From Mycolicibacterium monacense (GTDB taxonomy: Bacteria > Actinomycetota > Actinomycetes > Mycobacteriales > Mycobacteriaceae), in contig NZ_AP022617.1 in assembly GCF_010731575.1 (NCBI RefSeq), positions 2,604,001 through 2,668,000 on the forward strand: a stretch of DNA of 64,000 bases, written 5' to 3'. The notes beneath the pieces are model-generated. The model did no database searches and had not been told where the DNA came from. It saw only the letters and a program-made list of their open reading frames with translations. Numbering within the stretch: position 1 is the stretch's first letter; each line of letters begins with the position of its first letter. The position numbers were made by a program, and so were the translations under genes. This document shows, in pieces, positions 1 through 8,191 of the stretch.

Positions 1-1
1 G

Positions 2-220
2 CAGGATCAGCTGCAGTCGGTGCTGGAGACGCTGTCGGAGCGCGAGGCCGGCGTGGTACGGCTGCGGTTCGGCCTCACCGACGGCCAGCCGCGCACGCTC
101 GACGAGATCGGCCAGGTCTACGGCGTCACGCGGGAACGCATCCGCCAGATCGAGTCGAAGACGATGAGCAAGCTCCGGCACCCCAGCCGGTCGCAGGTGC
201 TGCGCGACTACCTCGACTGA
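2..220 (+). CDS. sigA: Principal sigma factor SigA, C-terminal fragment
   Basis: This is the last 72 codons of the housekeeping RNA polymerase sigma factor, entering from the left window edge. Visible is region 4: the RLRFGL segment, the TLDEIG helix and the helix-turn-helix [12 protein letters not shown] that contacts the -35 element, followed by the typical mycobacterial end [13 protein letters not shown]. The start, region 1 and region 2 lie outside the window. The downstream order (methyltransferase, RidA, DUF952, YihY, sigB, ideR) resembles the sigA-sigB-ideR region of other mycobacteria, which supports sigA rather than another group 1/2 sigma factor. The identification is firm for the part that can be seen. 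Confidence 0.95.
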   Translation, partial: QDQLQSVLETLSEREAGVVRLRFGLTDGQPRTLDEIGQVYGVTRERIRQIESKTMSKLRHPSRSQVLRDYLD

Positions 221-223
221 CCC

Positions 224-1315
224 GTGCCGAAGCCTCCGAGAGTTCCGCCTCAGCGGGTGGTGCGCGCAGTCGACCGTGTCCGTGCCGGTCTGCAGCGCCT
301 GCACCGCACGACCGCACCGGGCAACATCGCCCTGCTCGAACTGGCGACCGGCGCCTGGACCACCGCCGCGCTGTACACCGCCGCGAAGCTGGGGATCGCC
401 GACCAGCTGGCGGCCGGGCCGAAGCACTCCAACGACGTCGCGGACCGCGTCGGCGCCGACCACGACGGCGTGCACCGGCTGATGCGGGCACTGGCCAGCT
501 GCGGTGTGCTCACCCAGCACGCCGACGGTTCGTTCACCCTGACCCGCGTCGGCGATGCGCTGCGTTCGGACGCCGAGGGCTCGCTGCGCGACATGGTGTT
601 GTTCATCGGCCACCCGATCCGCTGGGCGGACTGGGGCAACCTCGAACACTCCGTGCGCACGGGCAAGACGGCCTTCGCCGAACTGCACGGCCGTCCGTTC
701 TTCGAGTACCTCGAGACCGACCCGGAGTTCGCCGCGGTGTTCAACAACGCGATGACCGCGTCCAGCGGTGTGACCGACGAGGTCGCGCTGGGCGCCTACG
801 ACTTCTCCGGGTTCAAGCTCGTCGTCGATGTGGGCGGCGGACACGGTTCGGTGCTGAGCACCATCCTGCGCAGCGCCCCGCAGGCGCGCGGTGTGCTCTA
901 CGACCTGCCTGAGGTGGTGGCCGACGCCGGCCCCACCTTCGAGGCCGCCGGTGTGGCCGACCGCGCCTCGGCCACCGGTGGGTCGTTCATGGATTCGGTG
1001 CCCGACGGCGGCGACCTGTATGTGATGAAGAACATCATCCACGACTGGTCCGACGACGACGCGGCGACGATCCTGCGCAACATCCGGACCGCCATGGCGC
1101 CCGGCGGCAAACTCCTCCTGATCGAGATGGTGCTGCCCGAACGTGCCAACGCATTCATCGGGCTCTTGCTCGACCTCGAGATGCTGGTCGCCGCGGGCGG
1201 ACGCGAACGCACCCGCGGTGAGTACGCGAACCTGTTGTCACGCACCGGTTTTCGACTCACGCACGTCACCGGCACCGTGACTCCGCTGTCGATCCTGGAA
1301 GCCGAGCCCGTCTGA
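224..1315 (+). CDS. SAM-dependent O-methyltransferase (acetylserotonin/hydroxyneurosporene type)
   Basis: A 363-residue class I methyltransferase of the small-molecule O-methyltransferase family. The N-terminal part (about residues 40-120) is the winged-helix dimerisation domain (ALYTAAKLGIADQL, then GVHRLMRAL). The SAM-binding motif I is VVDVGGGHGS near residue 204, and MKNIIHDWSDDDA near residue 268 carries the H-D-W signature with the family's general-base histidine. It starts with GTG three bases after the sigA stop, so it may be read through from sigA, and its stop overlaps the ATG of the RidA gene (TGATG). The substrate cannot be told from sequence. M. tuberculosis is not known to me to carry it at this spot, so it may be an accessory gene. 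Confidence 0.8.
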   Translation: MPKPPRVPPQRVVRAVDRVRAGLQRLHRTTAPGNIALLELATGAWTTAALYTAAKLGIADQLAAGPKHSNDVADRVGADHDGVHRLMRALASCGVLTQHADGSFTLTRVGDALRSDAEGSLRDMVLFIGHPIRWADWGNLEHSVRTGKTAFAELHGRPFFEYLETDPEFAAVFNNAMTASSGVTDEVALGAYDFSGFKLVVDVGGGHGSVLSTILRSAPQARGVLYDLPEVVADAGPTFEAAGVADRASATGGSFMDSVPDGGDLYVMKNIIHDWSDDDAATILRNIRTAMAPGGKLLLIEMVLPERANAFIGLLLDLEMLVAAGGRERTRGEYANLLSRTGFRLTHVTGTVTPLSILEAEPV

Positions 1316-1683
1316 TGCCCGGCGACCGGACCGATTTCGGGTCCGGTTCCGAGTACGAGGCGCTGGTGGGCTATTCACGCGCGGTGCGGATCGGGAACCA
1401 GGTCCTGGTGGCAGGTACCACCGGCTCGGGCGACGACATCGTCGCGCAGACACGAGACGCGTTGCGCCGCATCGAATCCGCACTGATCCAGGCCGGCGCG
1501 TCACTGTCGGACGTGGTGCGCACCCGCATCTATGTCACCGACATCGCCCGCTGGCGCGACGTGGGTGCCGTGCACGCGGAGGTGTTCGGCGCGGTCCGGC
1601 CCGCGTCGACGATGGTCGAGGTGTCGGCGTTGATCTCCCCTGACCTGTACGTCGAGATCGAGGCCGACGCTCACGTCGGTTGA
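1315..1683 (+). CDS. RidA/YjgF-family protein
   Basis: A 122-residue member of the RidA (YjgF/YER057c/UK114) family, matching the Rv2704 position. The best-known activity in the family is hydrolysis of reactive enamine/imine intermediates released by PLP enzymes, acting as a cytosolic trimer. Visible features are VGYSRAVRIGNQVLVAGTTG at the N-terminus, the conserved Arg in DVVRTRIYVTDI, and the C-terminal PASTMVEVSALISPDLYVEIEADA. Its ATG overlaps the stop of the methyltransferase, suggesting co-translation. The 3' end overlaps the convergent DUF952 gene by 13 bases. The exact substrate of this subgroup is unknown. Confidence 0.85.
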   Translation: MPGDRTDFGSGSEYEALVGYSRAVRIGNQVLVAGTTGSGDDIVAQTRDALRRIESALIQAGASLSDVVRTRIYVTDIARWRDVGAVHAEVFGAVRPASTMVEVSALISPDLYVEIEADAHVG

Positions 1684-2048
1684 TCGAACGGTGCGAACCT
1701 GCCGTCGGGTCCCGGCCGGTAGGGGGTGACATCTCTCACGGCCTCGGCGGGCAGCGGGCCGTACAGGTGCGGGAACACCATCGCCTCGGGATCCGTTGGA
1801 AGACCGGGCTCCCAACGCACCGGGTCGGTCAACCGGGCCGGGTCGATGTGGAGCAGCACCAGATCGGTTCGGCCGGCGAAGAGTCGGTTGGCCGGCAGGT
1901 GCACCTGCTCAGGTGTCGACAGATGGACGAAGCCGACACTGCCGAGCGAGTCCGGCCGATGTTCGCCCTCGGCTGAAATCGCCTGCCACTCGGCCGCACT
2001 GCACAAGTGCAAGAGGACAGGTGGTTTCGGGGTCGAATGTGGGTACAT
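1671..2048 (-). CDS. DUF952 family protein
   Basis: A 125-residue protein of the DUF952 family, equivalent to the gene between Rv2704 and Rv2707 in M. tuberculosis. Recognisable segments are LLHLCSAAEWQA, GFVHLSTPEQV (the conserved FIH/FVH-S-T motif), LVLLHIDPARL and MVFPHLYGPLPAEAV. The reading frame is open further upstream, to 2234, but the family begins close to MYPHSTPKPP, so the ATG at 2048 is preferred; the longer form would run into the promoter region of the DUF7455 gene. Function is unknown; the fold has been likened to glutathione S-transferase-associated proteins. It runs convergent to and overlaps the RidA gene. Confidence 0.75.
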   Translation of the reverse strand: MYPHSTPKPPVLLHLCSAAEWQAISAEGEHRPDSLGSVGFVHLSTPEQVHLPANRLFAGRTDLVLLHIDPARLTDPVRWEPGLPTDPEAMVFPHLYGPLPAEAVRDVTPYRPGPDGRFAPFDQPT

Positions 2049-2112
2049 ACGTCTAGCCTGCCTGTCCGGCAACCCGGCTTGACGTGAGACACGACACACC
2101 GGTGAACCCCTA

Positions 2113-2139
2113 GGGAACAAGGCCGGAACTGAATACGTC
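2113..2139 (+). promoter_or_regulatory. Possible ECF-type (SigE/SigH-like) promoter
   Basis: GGGAAC at 2113-2118 is followed after 17 bases by CGTC at 2136-2139. The spacing is identical to the stronger GGGAAC-N17-CGTT sites in front of sigB and clgR in this window, but the -10 element ends in C instead of T. It would drive the small DUF7455 gene with a leader of about 55 bases. Confidence 0.35.
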
Positions 2140-2202
2140 TGACAGAGTGGAGATACGCGAGAGGGTGAACCGCCCGATCGCAGAAGAGGAAACGGAGGAG
2201 CC

Positions 2203-2394
2203 ATGACCGCAACTCTGACCAGCCCCGAACTCACGCGGGCTGATCGCTGCGATCGCTGTGGTGCCGCGGCGCGCGTGCGCGCAAAGCTGCCCTCCGGCGC
2301 GGAATTGCTGTTCTGCCAGCATCATGCCAACGAGCACGAGGCGAAGCTGGTCGAACTCGCAGCCGTCCTCGAAGTGAGTCCTGTCGAGGCGTAA
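2203..2394 (+). CDS. Small zinc-ribbon-like protein, DUF7455 family
   Basis: A 63-residue actinobacterial protein resembling the DUF7455 family. It has a CDRC pair near residue 16 and a C-Q-H-H cluster near residue 38, a pattern that fits a small zinc-binding ribbon; the phrase DRCDRCGAAARVRAKLPSG followed by ELLFCQHHA is the recognisable core. The ATG is preceded by a strong Shine-Dalgarno (GGAGGA, spacing 6 to 7). It stands alone on the plus strand between DUF952 and YihY, with a possible stress-type promoter upstream. The molecular role is unknown; family members are often encoded close to sigma factor genes, which is also the case here. Confidence 0.75.
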   Translation: MTATLTSPELTRADRCDRCGAAARVRAKLPSGAELLFCQHHANEHEAKLVELAAVLEVSPVEA

Positions 2395-2470
2395 GTCCGA
2401 CCACGGCCCGCCAACACGGCATCAGCCATTCAGGGGTTTCCCGCCCGTCGTCAGTAATGCTGGTCTGGTA

Positions 2471-3436
2471 ATGACAGACCAGCCCCCGCCGGTAAATACG
2501 ACCCGCCACCACGTTCGCCGCACCCTCGTTCGCACACTGTCGAAGAGTTGGGACGACTCGATCTTCTCGGAGTCGGCCCAGGCGGCGTTCTGGTGCGCGC
2601 TGTCGTTGCCCCCGCTGCTGTTGGGGATGCTCGGCAGCCTGGCCTATATCGCGCCGTTGTTCGGCCCGGACGTCCTCCCGACGATCGAGAACCAGCTGAT
2701 CAGGACCGCGAACAGCTTCTTCTCGTCCAACGTCGTCAACGAGATCATCGCTCCGACCGTGAGCGACATCGTCAAGGGTGCCCGCGGCGAGGTGGTGTCC
2801 CTGGGGTTCGTCATCTCGCTGTGGGCGGGGTCGTCGGCGATCTCGGCGTTCGTCGACTCGATCGTGGAGGCCCACGACCAGACGCCCCTGCGGCATCCGG
2901 TCCGGCAACGCTTCTACGCGCTGGGCTTGTACGTGGTGATGCTGGTGTTCGCGGTCGGCACCGCTCCCCTGCTCGCCCTGGGCCCCCGCAAGGTCGCGGC
3001 GCTGATCCCCGACGAGTGGGATGCCGTCCTACGGTTCGGCTACTGGCCGGCGCTGTTCCTCAGCCTCTTGGTCGCGGTCAACATCCTCTACCGGGTGTCA
3101 CTGCCCAAACCGCTGCCGTCACACCGCCTGATCCTCGGCTCGATACTGGCGACGGTGGTGTTCCTGGTCACCACACTCGGGTTGCGGGTGTACCTGACGT
3201 GGATCACCAGCACCGGCTACACCTACGGCGCGCTCGCGACGCCGATCGCCTTCCTGCTGTTCGCGTTCTTCCTCGGCTTCGCCATCATGATCGGCGCCGA
3301 ACTCAATGCCGCGGTCGAGGAGCAGTGGCCGGCGCCCAGCACCCATGCGCGCCGCGCGAAGGTCTGGCTGGAGGAACGGACCTCGCCCGAGCGGTCCGCA
3401 CCGCCCGTCGCGCCGGACGAACCCGCTACTTCTTGA
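2471..3436 (+). CDS. YihY/BrkB family inner-membrane protein
   Basis: A 321-residue polytopic membrane protein of the YihY/virulence factor BrkB family, at the position of Rv2707. Several hydrophobic stretches can be followed: residues about 40-63 (FWCALSLPPLLLGMLGSLAY), 115-135, 155-175, 190-212, 220-243 and 258-280, consistent with about six transmembrane helices. The family signature SKSWDDSIFSESAQAAFW precedes the first helix. The tail is hydrophilic and proline-rich. It overlaps the convergent DUF3039 gene by 11 bases. Despite the old RNase BN label, the family function is unsettled; a role as transporter or in envelope physiology is inference. Confidence 0.85.
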   Translation: MTDQPPPVNTTRHHVRRTLVRTLSKSWDDSIFSESAQAAFWCALSLPPLLLGMLGSLAYIAPLFGPDVLPTIENQLIRTANSFFSSNVVNEIIAPTVSDIVKGARGEVVSLGFVISLWAGSSAISAFVDSIVEAHDQTPLRHPVRQRFYALGLYVVMLVFAVGTAPLLALGPRKVAALIPDEWDAVLRFGYWPALFLSLLVAVNILYRVSLPKPLPSHRLILGSILATVVFLVTTLGLRVYLTWITSTGYTYGALATPIAFLLFAFFLGFAIMIGAELNAAVEEQWPAPSTHARRAKVWLEERTSPERSAPPVAPDEPATS

Positions 3437-3662
3437 GCGCCTCGTAGATCCGCTTGCAGTCCGGGCACACCGGTGAACCGGGCTTGGCCGACTTCGTCAC
3501 CGGGAACACCTCGCCGCACAGCGCGACGACATGGGTTCCCATCACGGCACTCTCGGCGATCTTGTCCTTCTTGACGTAGTGGAAGAACTTCGGGGTGTCG
3601 CTGTCGGTCCCGTCGTCGAGACGTTCGTCGGTGTCGGTGCGCTCGATCGTCTGCGTCTGCAT
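3426..3662 (-). CDS. DUF3039 family protein
   Basis: A 78-residue actinobacterial protein of the DUF3039 family (Rv2708c equivalent). The conserved core is FFHYVKKDKIAESAVMGTHVVALCGEVFPV, followed by CPDCKRIYE. The Cys in VALCG together with the CPDC pair suggests a metal-binding site, possibly zinc, with His residues in HYVKK or GTHV as further ligands. It is encoded convergent to YihY and divergent from the DUF3099 gene, with about 90 bases between the starts. Function is unknown; no enzyme motif is visible. Confidence 0.85.
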   Translation of the reverse strand: MQTQTIERTDTDERLDDGTDSDTPKFFHYVKKDKIAESAVMGTHVVALCGEVFPVTKSAKPGSPVCPDCKRIYEALKK

Positions 3663-3751
3663 ACACCCATTGTGCCCGGCCAGGATCCGGTAATAAATTT
3701 GGTAATAAATGCGACGGGCGCCGCGGGTGGTTCGTGTGGAACAGTGGAGGT

Positions 3752-4150
3752 ATGAAACACGGCTCCGAGCTGAGTTTCGACGATGAGGGTCGGCCGGTAC
3801 TGATCACTCGTGCCGCACCCGCGTACGAGGAGCAGCATCGTGCCCGCGTCCGCAAGTACCTGACGCTGATGTCGTTCCGCATCCCGGCACTCATCCTCGC
3901 CGCGGTCGCCTACAGCATCTGGGAGAACGGCCTCATCTCGCTGGGCATCGTGGTGCTGTCGATCCCGCTGCCGTGGATGGCCGTTCTGATCGCCAACGAC
4001 CGCCCGCCGCGGCGCGCCGAGGAGCCCCGCCGCTTCGACAACAGGCGGATCCCGCTGTTCCCCACCGCGGAGCGGCCCGCACTGGAATATCCCACCCGTC
4101 CGGCACCGCAACCGGACATCCCGGGCGAAGAGCCCGACGCCGCGCGCTGA
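3752..4150 (+). CDS. DUF3099 family membrane protein
   Basis: A 132-residue small membrane protein of the DUF3099 family (Rv2709 equivalent). Two hydrophobic segments (about residues 37-56, IPALILAAVAYSIWENG, and 58-82, LISLGIVVLSIPLPWMAVLIAND) form a hairpin, flanked by a charged N-terminus with VLITRAAPAYEEQHRARVRKY and a disordered, proline-rich tail. An in-frame start lies 6 codons upstream, but GTGGAGG directly before the ATG at 3752 makes this the better start. It lies just before sigB, as in other mycobacteria. Function unknown. Confidence 0.85.
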   Translation: MKHGSELSFDDEGRPVLITRAAPAYEEQHRARVRKYLTLMSFRIPALILAAVAYSIWENGLISLGIVVLSIPLPWMAVLIANDRPPRRAEEPRRFDNRRIPLFPTAERPALEYPTRPAPQPDIPGEEPDAAR

Positions 4151-4233
4151 ATGTCGCCACCGGCCATTCTCAGTCCATTCTCAGGTCGTCGGCAAAAAAC
4201 CGCTGATCAAGACGTGTGAAGCAGGCGATACCC

Positions 4234-4260
4234 GGGAACTACTGACGGCACTTGAACGTT
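4234..4260 (+). promoter_or_regulatory. SigE/SigH-type promoter of sigB
   Basis: GGGAAC at 4234-4239, a 17-base spacer, then CGTT at 4257-4260, 38 bases before the sigB start codon. This is the GGAAC-N(17-18)-GTT pattern of extracytoplasmic sigma factors SigE and SigH. In M. tuberculosis sigB is known to be transcribed by SigE and SigH from such a promoter, so the site is expected here. Confidence 0.8.
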
Positions 4261-4297
4261 GAAGCTCATGACAGACCGAGCTGATCAGGAGGCCGTT

Positions 4298-5257
4298 ATG
4301 GCAAATGCCACCACAAGCCGCGTCGATAGCGATCTGGACGCTCAGAGCCCGGCCGCTGACCTCGTGCGCGTGTATCTCAACGGCATCGGCAAAACGGCCC
4401 TGCTGAACGCCGCCGACGAAGTCGAGCTGGCCAAGCGCATCGAGGCCGGGCTGTACGCCCAGCATCTGCTGAACACGAAGAAGCGTCTCGGCGAGAGCCG
4501 CAAGCGCGATCTGGCCGCGGTCGTCCGCGACGGCGAGGCCGCCCGCCGGCACCTGCTCGAGGCCAACCTGCGCCTCGTGGTGTCGCTGGCCAAGCGGTAC
4601 ACCGGCCGCGGCATGCCGCTGCTCGACCTCATCCAGGAGGGCAACCTCGGTCTGATCCGCGCCATGGAGAAGTTCGACTACACCAAGGGCTTCAAGTTCT
4701 CGACGTACGCGACGTGGTGGATCCGTCAGGCCATCACCCGCGGCATGGCCGATCAGAGCCGCACCATCCGGCTGCCTGTGCACCTGGTCGAACAGGTCAA
4801 CAAGCTGGCCCGGATCAAGCGCGAGATGCACCAGAACCTGGGCCGCGAGGCCACCGACGAGGAACTCGCCGAGGAGTCCGGGATCCCGGCCGAGAAGATC
4901 GCCGATCTGCTCGAGCACAGCCGCGATCCGGTGAGCCTGGACATGCCGGTCGGCAGCGACGAAGAGGCCCCGCTGGGCGACTTCATCGAGGACGCCGAGG
5001 CGATGTCGGCGGAGAACGCGGTGATCTCGGAACTGCTGCACACCGACATCCGGCACGTGCTGGCCACGCTCGACGAGCGTGAGCAGCAGGTCATCCGGTT
5101 GCGGTTCGGACTCGACGACGGGCAGCCGCGCACGCTGGACCAGATCGGCAAGCTCTTCGGGCTCTCCCGCGAACGGGTCCGCCAGATCGAGCGCGAAGTG
5201 ATGGCCAAGCTGCGCAACGGCGAACGCGCCGACCGACTGCGCTCCTACGCGAGCTGA
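4298..5257 (+). CDS. sigB: Stress-response sigma factor SigB
   Basis: A 319-residue group 2 sigma factor, nearly identical in motif content to mycobacterial SigB. Region 1.2 is [29 protein letters not shown]; region 2 contains [27 protein letters not shown] and [23 protein letters not shown]; region 4 ends with [17 protein letters not shown]. An upstream TTG at 4259 is in frame, but AGGAGG seven bases before ATG 4298 and the SigB-like N-terminus ([18 protein letters not shown]) fix the start. SigB drives transcription under envelope, oxidative and stationary-phase stress. The ECF-type promoter upstream places it under SigE/SigH. A hairpin follows the stop, and ideR is next. Confidence 0.96.
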   Translation: MANATTSRVDSDLDAQSPAADLVRVYLNGIGKTALLNAADEVELAKRIEAGLYAQHLLNTKKRLGESRKRDLAAVVRDGEAARRHLLEANLRLVVSLAKRYTGRGMPLLDLIQEGNLGLIRAMEKFDYTKGFKFSTYATWWIRQAITRGMADQSRTIRLPVHLVEQVNKLARIKREMHQNLGREATDEELAEESGIPAEKIADLLEHSRDPVSLDMPVGSDEEAPLGDFIEDAEAMSAENAVISELLHTDIRHVLATLDEREQQVIRLRFGLDDGQPRTLDQIGKLFGLSRERVRQIEREVMAKLRNGERADRLRSYAS

Positions 5258-5273
5258 CCGAAACCCCAACATG

Positions 5274-5308
5274 CATCGTGCCCGCCGATCACACCGGCGG
5301 GCACGATG
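5274..5308 (+). terminator. Hairpin terminator after sigB
   Basis: A perfect 14-bp inverted repeat (CATCGTGCCCGCCG at 5274-5287 and its complement at 5295-5308) with a 7-base loop begins 17 bases after the sigB stop. No U-tract follows, which is common for mycobacterial terminators. Confidence 0.75.
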
Positions 5309-5413
5309 TCGTCAACCCGACATCCGGCCGTGTGTGTCGTCGCCGATGGAGACCGCAGATGAGGCGGGTCAACCGGTAGACTCGACACGACAGAGGGTCT
5401 TGAGAGGCGCCGA

Positions 5414-6106
5414 ATGAACGACTTGGTCGATACCACTGAGATGTACCTGCGCACCATTTACGACCTCGAGGAAGAGGGCGTGGTGCCGCTGCGCGCGCGC
5501 ATCGCCGAGCGCCTCGACCAGAGCGGTCCGACGGTCAGCCAGACCGTTTCGCGCATGGAGCGTGACGGGCTGCTGCAGGTCGCCGGGGACCGGCATCTGG
5601 AGCTCACCGAGAAGGGCCGCGCACTCGCCATCGCGGTGATGCGCAAGCACCGCCTCGCCGAGCGGCTGCTGGTCGACGTGATCGGCCTGCCGTGGGAGGA
5701 AGTGCACGCCGAGGCCTGCCGCTGGGAGCACGTGATGAGCGAGGACGTCGAGCGGCGCCTGGTCCAGGTGCTCGACAACCCCACCACCTCCCCGTTCGGC
5801 AACCCGATCCCCGGCCTGTCCGAACTCGGGCTCGACTCGCTGTCGCGGGCGGAGGTCGTCAACCTCGTCCGGCTCACCGAACTGCCGGCCGGGATGCCGG
5901 TCGCGGTGGTGGTCCGCCAACTCACCGAACACGTACAGGGCGACGCCGACCTCATCGCGCGGCTCAAGGACGCCGGTGTGGTGCCCAACGCCCGGGTCAC
6001 CGTCGAGTCCGCCGACCACGGCGGGGTCAACATCGTGATCCCCGGCCATGAACAGGTCGAGTTGCCGCACCACATGGCCCACGCCGTCAAGGTCGAGAAG
6101 GTCTAA
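5414..6106 (+). CDS. ideR: Iron-dependent transcriptional regulator IdeR (DtxR family)
   Basis: A 230-residue DtxR-family metalloregulator. Domain 1 (1-73) is the winged helix that binds iron boxes: NDLVDTTEMYLRTIYDLEEEG, then SGPTVSQTVSRMERDGLL. Domain 2 (74-140) carries metal ligands in MRKHRLAERLLVDVIGLPWEEVHAEACRWEHVMS, including the conserved Cys of EACRWEH. The C-terminal SH3-like domain (about 150-230) contains the extra regulatory metal ligands. With Fe(II), IdeR represses siderophore and iron-uptake genes and activates iron storage. A TAGACT -10-like hexamer at 5377 precedes the gene. The 3' end overlaps the convergent DUF4192 gene by four bases. I see no palindromic iron box upstream. 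Confidence 0.96.
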   Translation: MNDLVDTTEMYLRTIYDLEEEGVVPLRARIAERLDQSGPTVSQTVSRMERDGLLQVAGDRHLELTEKGRALAIAVMRKHRLAERLLVDVIGLPWEEVHAEACRWEHVMSEDVERRLVQVLDNPTTSPFGNPIPGLSELGLDSLSRAEVVNLVRLTELPAGMPVAVVVRQLTEHVQGDADLIARLKDAGVVPNARVTVESADHGGVNIVIPGHEQVELPHHMAHAVKVEKV

Positions 6107-7149
6107 CCCGCGCGGCGACGTATCCGTTGCCGCGGCGGCAGCCGCACACCCAGTTCCTCGGCCAGCCGGTATCCGGTGACGGCCAGTTCGCGGATCTGTT
6201 CCGGACGCAGCCCGGACTGCAGCGCCTGATCGAGCATTCCGGCCATCCGGTGGCCGGGGTCGACGCGCAACGCGGCGTCCAGCGACACACCGGCCAGTGG
6301 TCCGTCGCCCCTGGCGTAGGCGGAGAACGCCAGTAACACCAGCGCCTCGGTGCGCCACGGGTTGGGCAAGATACGCGCCAGCGTCACCCACAGCGCCTCG
6401 GCCCGGTCGGCGTCCTTCCCAACGGCCAGCGCGAACAGGGTGTCCCGCACCCGCACGTCGCGCAGTGCGCGGCCCACCCGCGCGGCCATTCCGTCGGACA
6501 ACGCACCGCCGTCGGCGACGTGCGCCGCCGCGGCCCGCGCTTCCTCGATCGCCGCGCAGGCCTCTCCGTCGGTCATCGTGCCGAAGCGTTCCGAACCGGC
6601 CGAGATCAGCTCGGACAGTTCCGCACTGCGCTCCGGGTCGGCGGCCACCACCGCCTGCAGTTCGGACCGGCGGGTGTAGAGCCTGCGGCCGTCGAGCACT
6701 GCGGCCACCGCCAGCGGCGACGCCGACGGATCCTCGATCACACCGCCGCGGCCGCAACCGTCGGCGCAGTGCCACCGCCCGCCCGTGGCAACCCGGTCGA
6801 CCACGTGCGCGCCGAGCAGCGCGATATCCCAGGCGGCCAGTTGCTCGGCGAGCAGATCGGAGAGTTCCCGGTAGTCGTCGTTGCAGGGGTGGCAGCCCGC
6901 CCCGTGCTCGTCGACGATCACGGCGACCGCGCCGTCGGGCCGGCCGGCCGCCGCCACCTCGGCGAGGTGGGCGATCTGTTCCTCCATGTCGTCACCCAGG
7001 TCGATCCGCAGGACGCAGCCGAGGTCGCCGCGTTCCACGGTCATCAGCACGAGGGACATCTCGGGCACGAAGCCAAGGACGGCGGGCACGGCTGCGATGA
7101 GCGTGCCCGGACGGTCGAGTTCGAAGTCGGGGGTATGCGATGTGGTCAT
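6103..7149 (-). CDS. DUF4192 family protein
   Basis: A 348-residue actinobacterial protein of the DUF4192 family, in the place of Rv2712c. Typical are LIAAVPAVLGFVPEMSLVLMTVE near the N-terminus, AVAVIVDEHG, the HCADGC stretch near residue 126 (a possible metal site) and a helical C-terminal half (LWVTLARILPNPWRTEALVLLAFSAYARGDGPLAGVSLDAAL) that resembles tetratricopeptide-like helices. No signal peptide or membrane segment. Starts at an ATG at 7149 and ends inside the ideR stop region. Function unknown. Confidence 0.8.
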   Translation of the reverse strand: MTTSHTPDFELDRPGTLIAAVPAVLGFVPEMSLVLMTVERGDLGCVLRIDLGDDMEEQIAHLAEVAAAGRPDGAVAVIVDEHGAGCHPCNDDYRELSDLLAEQLAAWDIALLGAHVVDRVATGGRWHCADGCGRGGVIEDPSASPLAVAAVLDGRRLYTRRSELQAVVAADPERSAELSELISAGSERFGTMTDGEACAAIEEARAAAAHVADGGALSDGMAARVGRALRDVRVRDTLFALAVGKDADRAEALWVTLARILPNPWRTEALVLLAFSAYARGDGPLAGVSLDAALRVDPGHRMAGMLDQALQSGLRPEQIRELAVTGYRLAEELGVRLPPRQRIRRRAG

Positions 7150-7244
7150 GCTCGAACAGTGGCGGCCCCCGCCGTCAGTCCGGCCGCCGCGACCTCTGCG
7201 CCGGCCTCATCTGTGGATGAATTCGCCGCTGGGGAATTCGGGCG

Positions 7245-7937
7245 TCACCGGGCGGCGCGCCGCAGTGTCAGCAGCGCGTCGGTGAACAGGACGTCGAGCG
7301 CGGAGGTGTCCGGTTCGACGGCGGGGTCGTTGTTCAGCCATGCGACGGTCAGCCGCGCCTCGTCGATCTGGGCGCTCAACGTCAGCACCCGCACCGCCGG
7401 TTCGGTGGACCGCAGGATGGTGGCCTCGCTCGCCAACGACTCGTCGGCATCCACCGGCGGCGGGGCCAGCAACACGGTGTCGACGGTGCTGACCACCTCG
7501 CCCGCGGTGGCGGTCAGCGCCGCGCACCGGGCGATTTGGTCACGCCGGGCGGAGAGCGCGGTATCGGTGCGGGTGAGGATGACGGTGAGCGCGGCCCCGG
7601 TGGCCGAGTCGACACCCTGGGCGGCCACCGCGTGCTCGGGTCCCGGTCCGACGCGGGGCGGTGCGCATCCGGGCGGCTCGACGGCGGCGCCGACGGGCAC
7701 ACCCTCGACGGCGGCGACGGCCTCACCGGTGGCCTGGGGGTCGAGGACGGCCGCCCGGTAGGCCGGTGGGAAGCGCAACGGTTCGAGGAGCGCATCGGCG
7801 AGTACGACGGGTTTCGCATCGGCGGCCAGCGACGCGGTGCCGTCGGTGACCCGTACGCACCCGCACAGCAGCACGCCCGCGAGCGCCACCACCGCACCCG
7901 ATGCACCCCGCACGAGCACGCCGTCCATTGCGGTCAT
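7245..7937 (-). CDS. Putative lipoprotein, DUF5642-like
   Basis: A 230-residue exported protein with a lipoprotein signal: a hydrophobic core GAVVALAGVLLCGC ending at Cys27, preceded by one Arg. The -2 position of the lipobox is Cys, slightly unusual. The mature part contains PPGCAPPRVGPG and ALTVILTRTDTALSARRDQIARCAALT, a pattern (paired Cys, proline-rich entry, beta-sheet sensor-like domain) seen in mycobacterial lipoproteins of the DUF5642/PknH-sensor-like group. It sits downstream of nothing obvious on its strand and is followed by the DUF4192 gene. The family assignment is by resemblance; lipidation and cell-surface location are inferred from the signal. Confidence 0.55.
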   Translation of the reverse strand: MTAMDGVLVRGASGAVVALAGVLLCGCVRVTDGTASLAADAKPVVLADALLEPLRFPPAYRAAVLDPQATGEAVAAVEGVPVGAAVEPPGCAPPRVGPGPEHAVAAQGVDSATGAALTVILTRTDTALSARRDQIARCAALTATAGEVVSTVDTVLLAPPPVDADESLASEATILRSTEPAVRVLTLSAQIDEARLTVAWLNNDPAVEPDTSALDVLFTDALLTLRRAAR

Positions 7938-8191
7938 CGTCTCACCGCGTCGCCACCGTGCGGGTCAGGCGCACCGGGCGGAACGCCCCCCGGTCACAGT
8001 CGGGTGCCCGACGGCGACAACCGGTTCAGCCGAGGCCGATCCGGGCATCCTGCATGGCACGCGGTATCACCCGTACCGTATGGGGCCCGGGTGCGGTACC
8101 CGCGTCAGTGGGCACCGCAAAATGCGGGACACTTATGGTCACGGCGCGACGTTGTTAGAGGCGTTGACACCGCGGCGAGGAGGCGAACGAG

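Noticed and set aside
1671..2234. Longer DUF952 start at 2234
   Set aside because: The first 62 residues are not like the family and overlap the region upstream of the DUF7455 gene; the ATG at 2048 gives the usual length.
5274..5308. Hairpin after sigB as an operator for ideR
   Set aside because: Its position just after a stop codon and the long GC-rich stem fit a terminator better.
5258..5413. IdeR iron box upstream of ideR
   Set aside because: No 19-base palindrome of the TTAGGTTAG type is present; only the sigB terminator and a -10-like hexamer were found.
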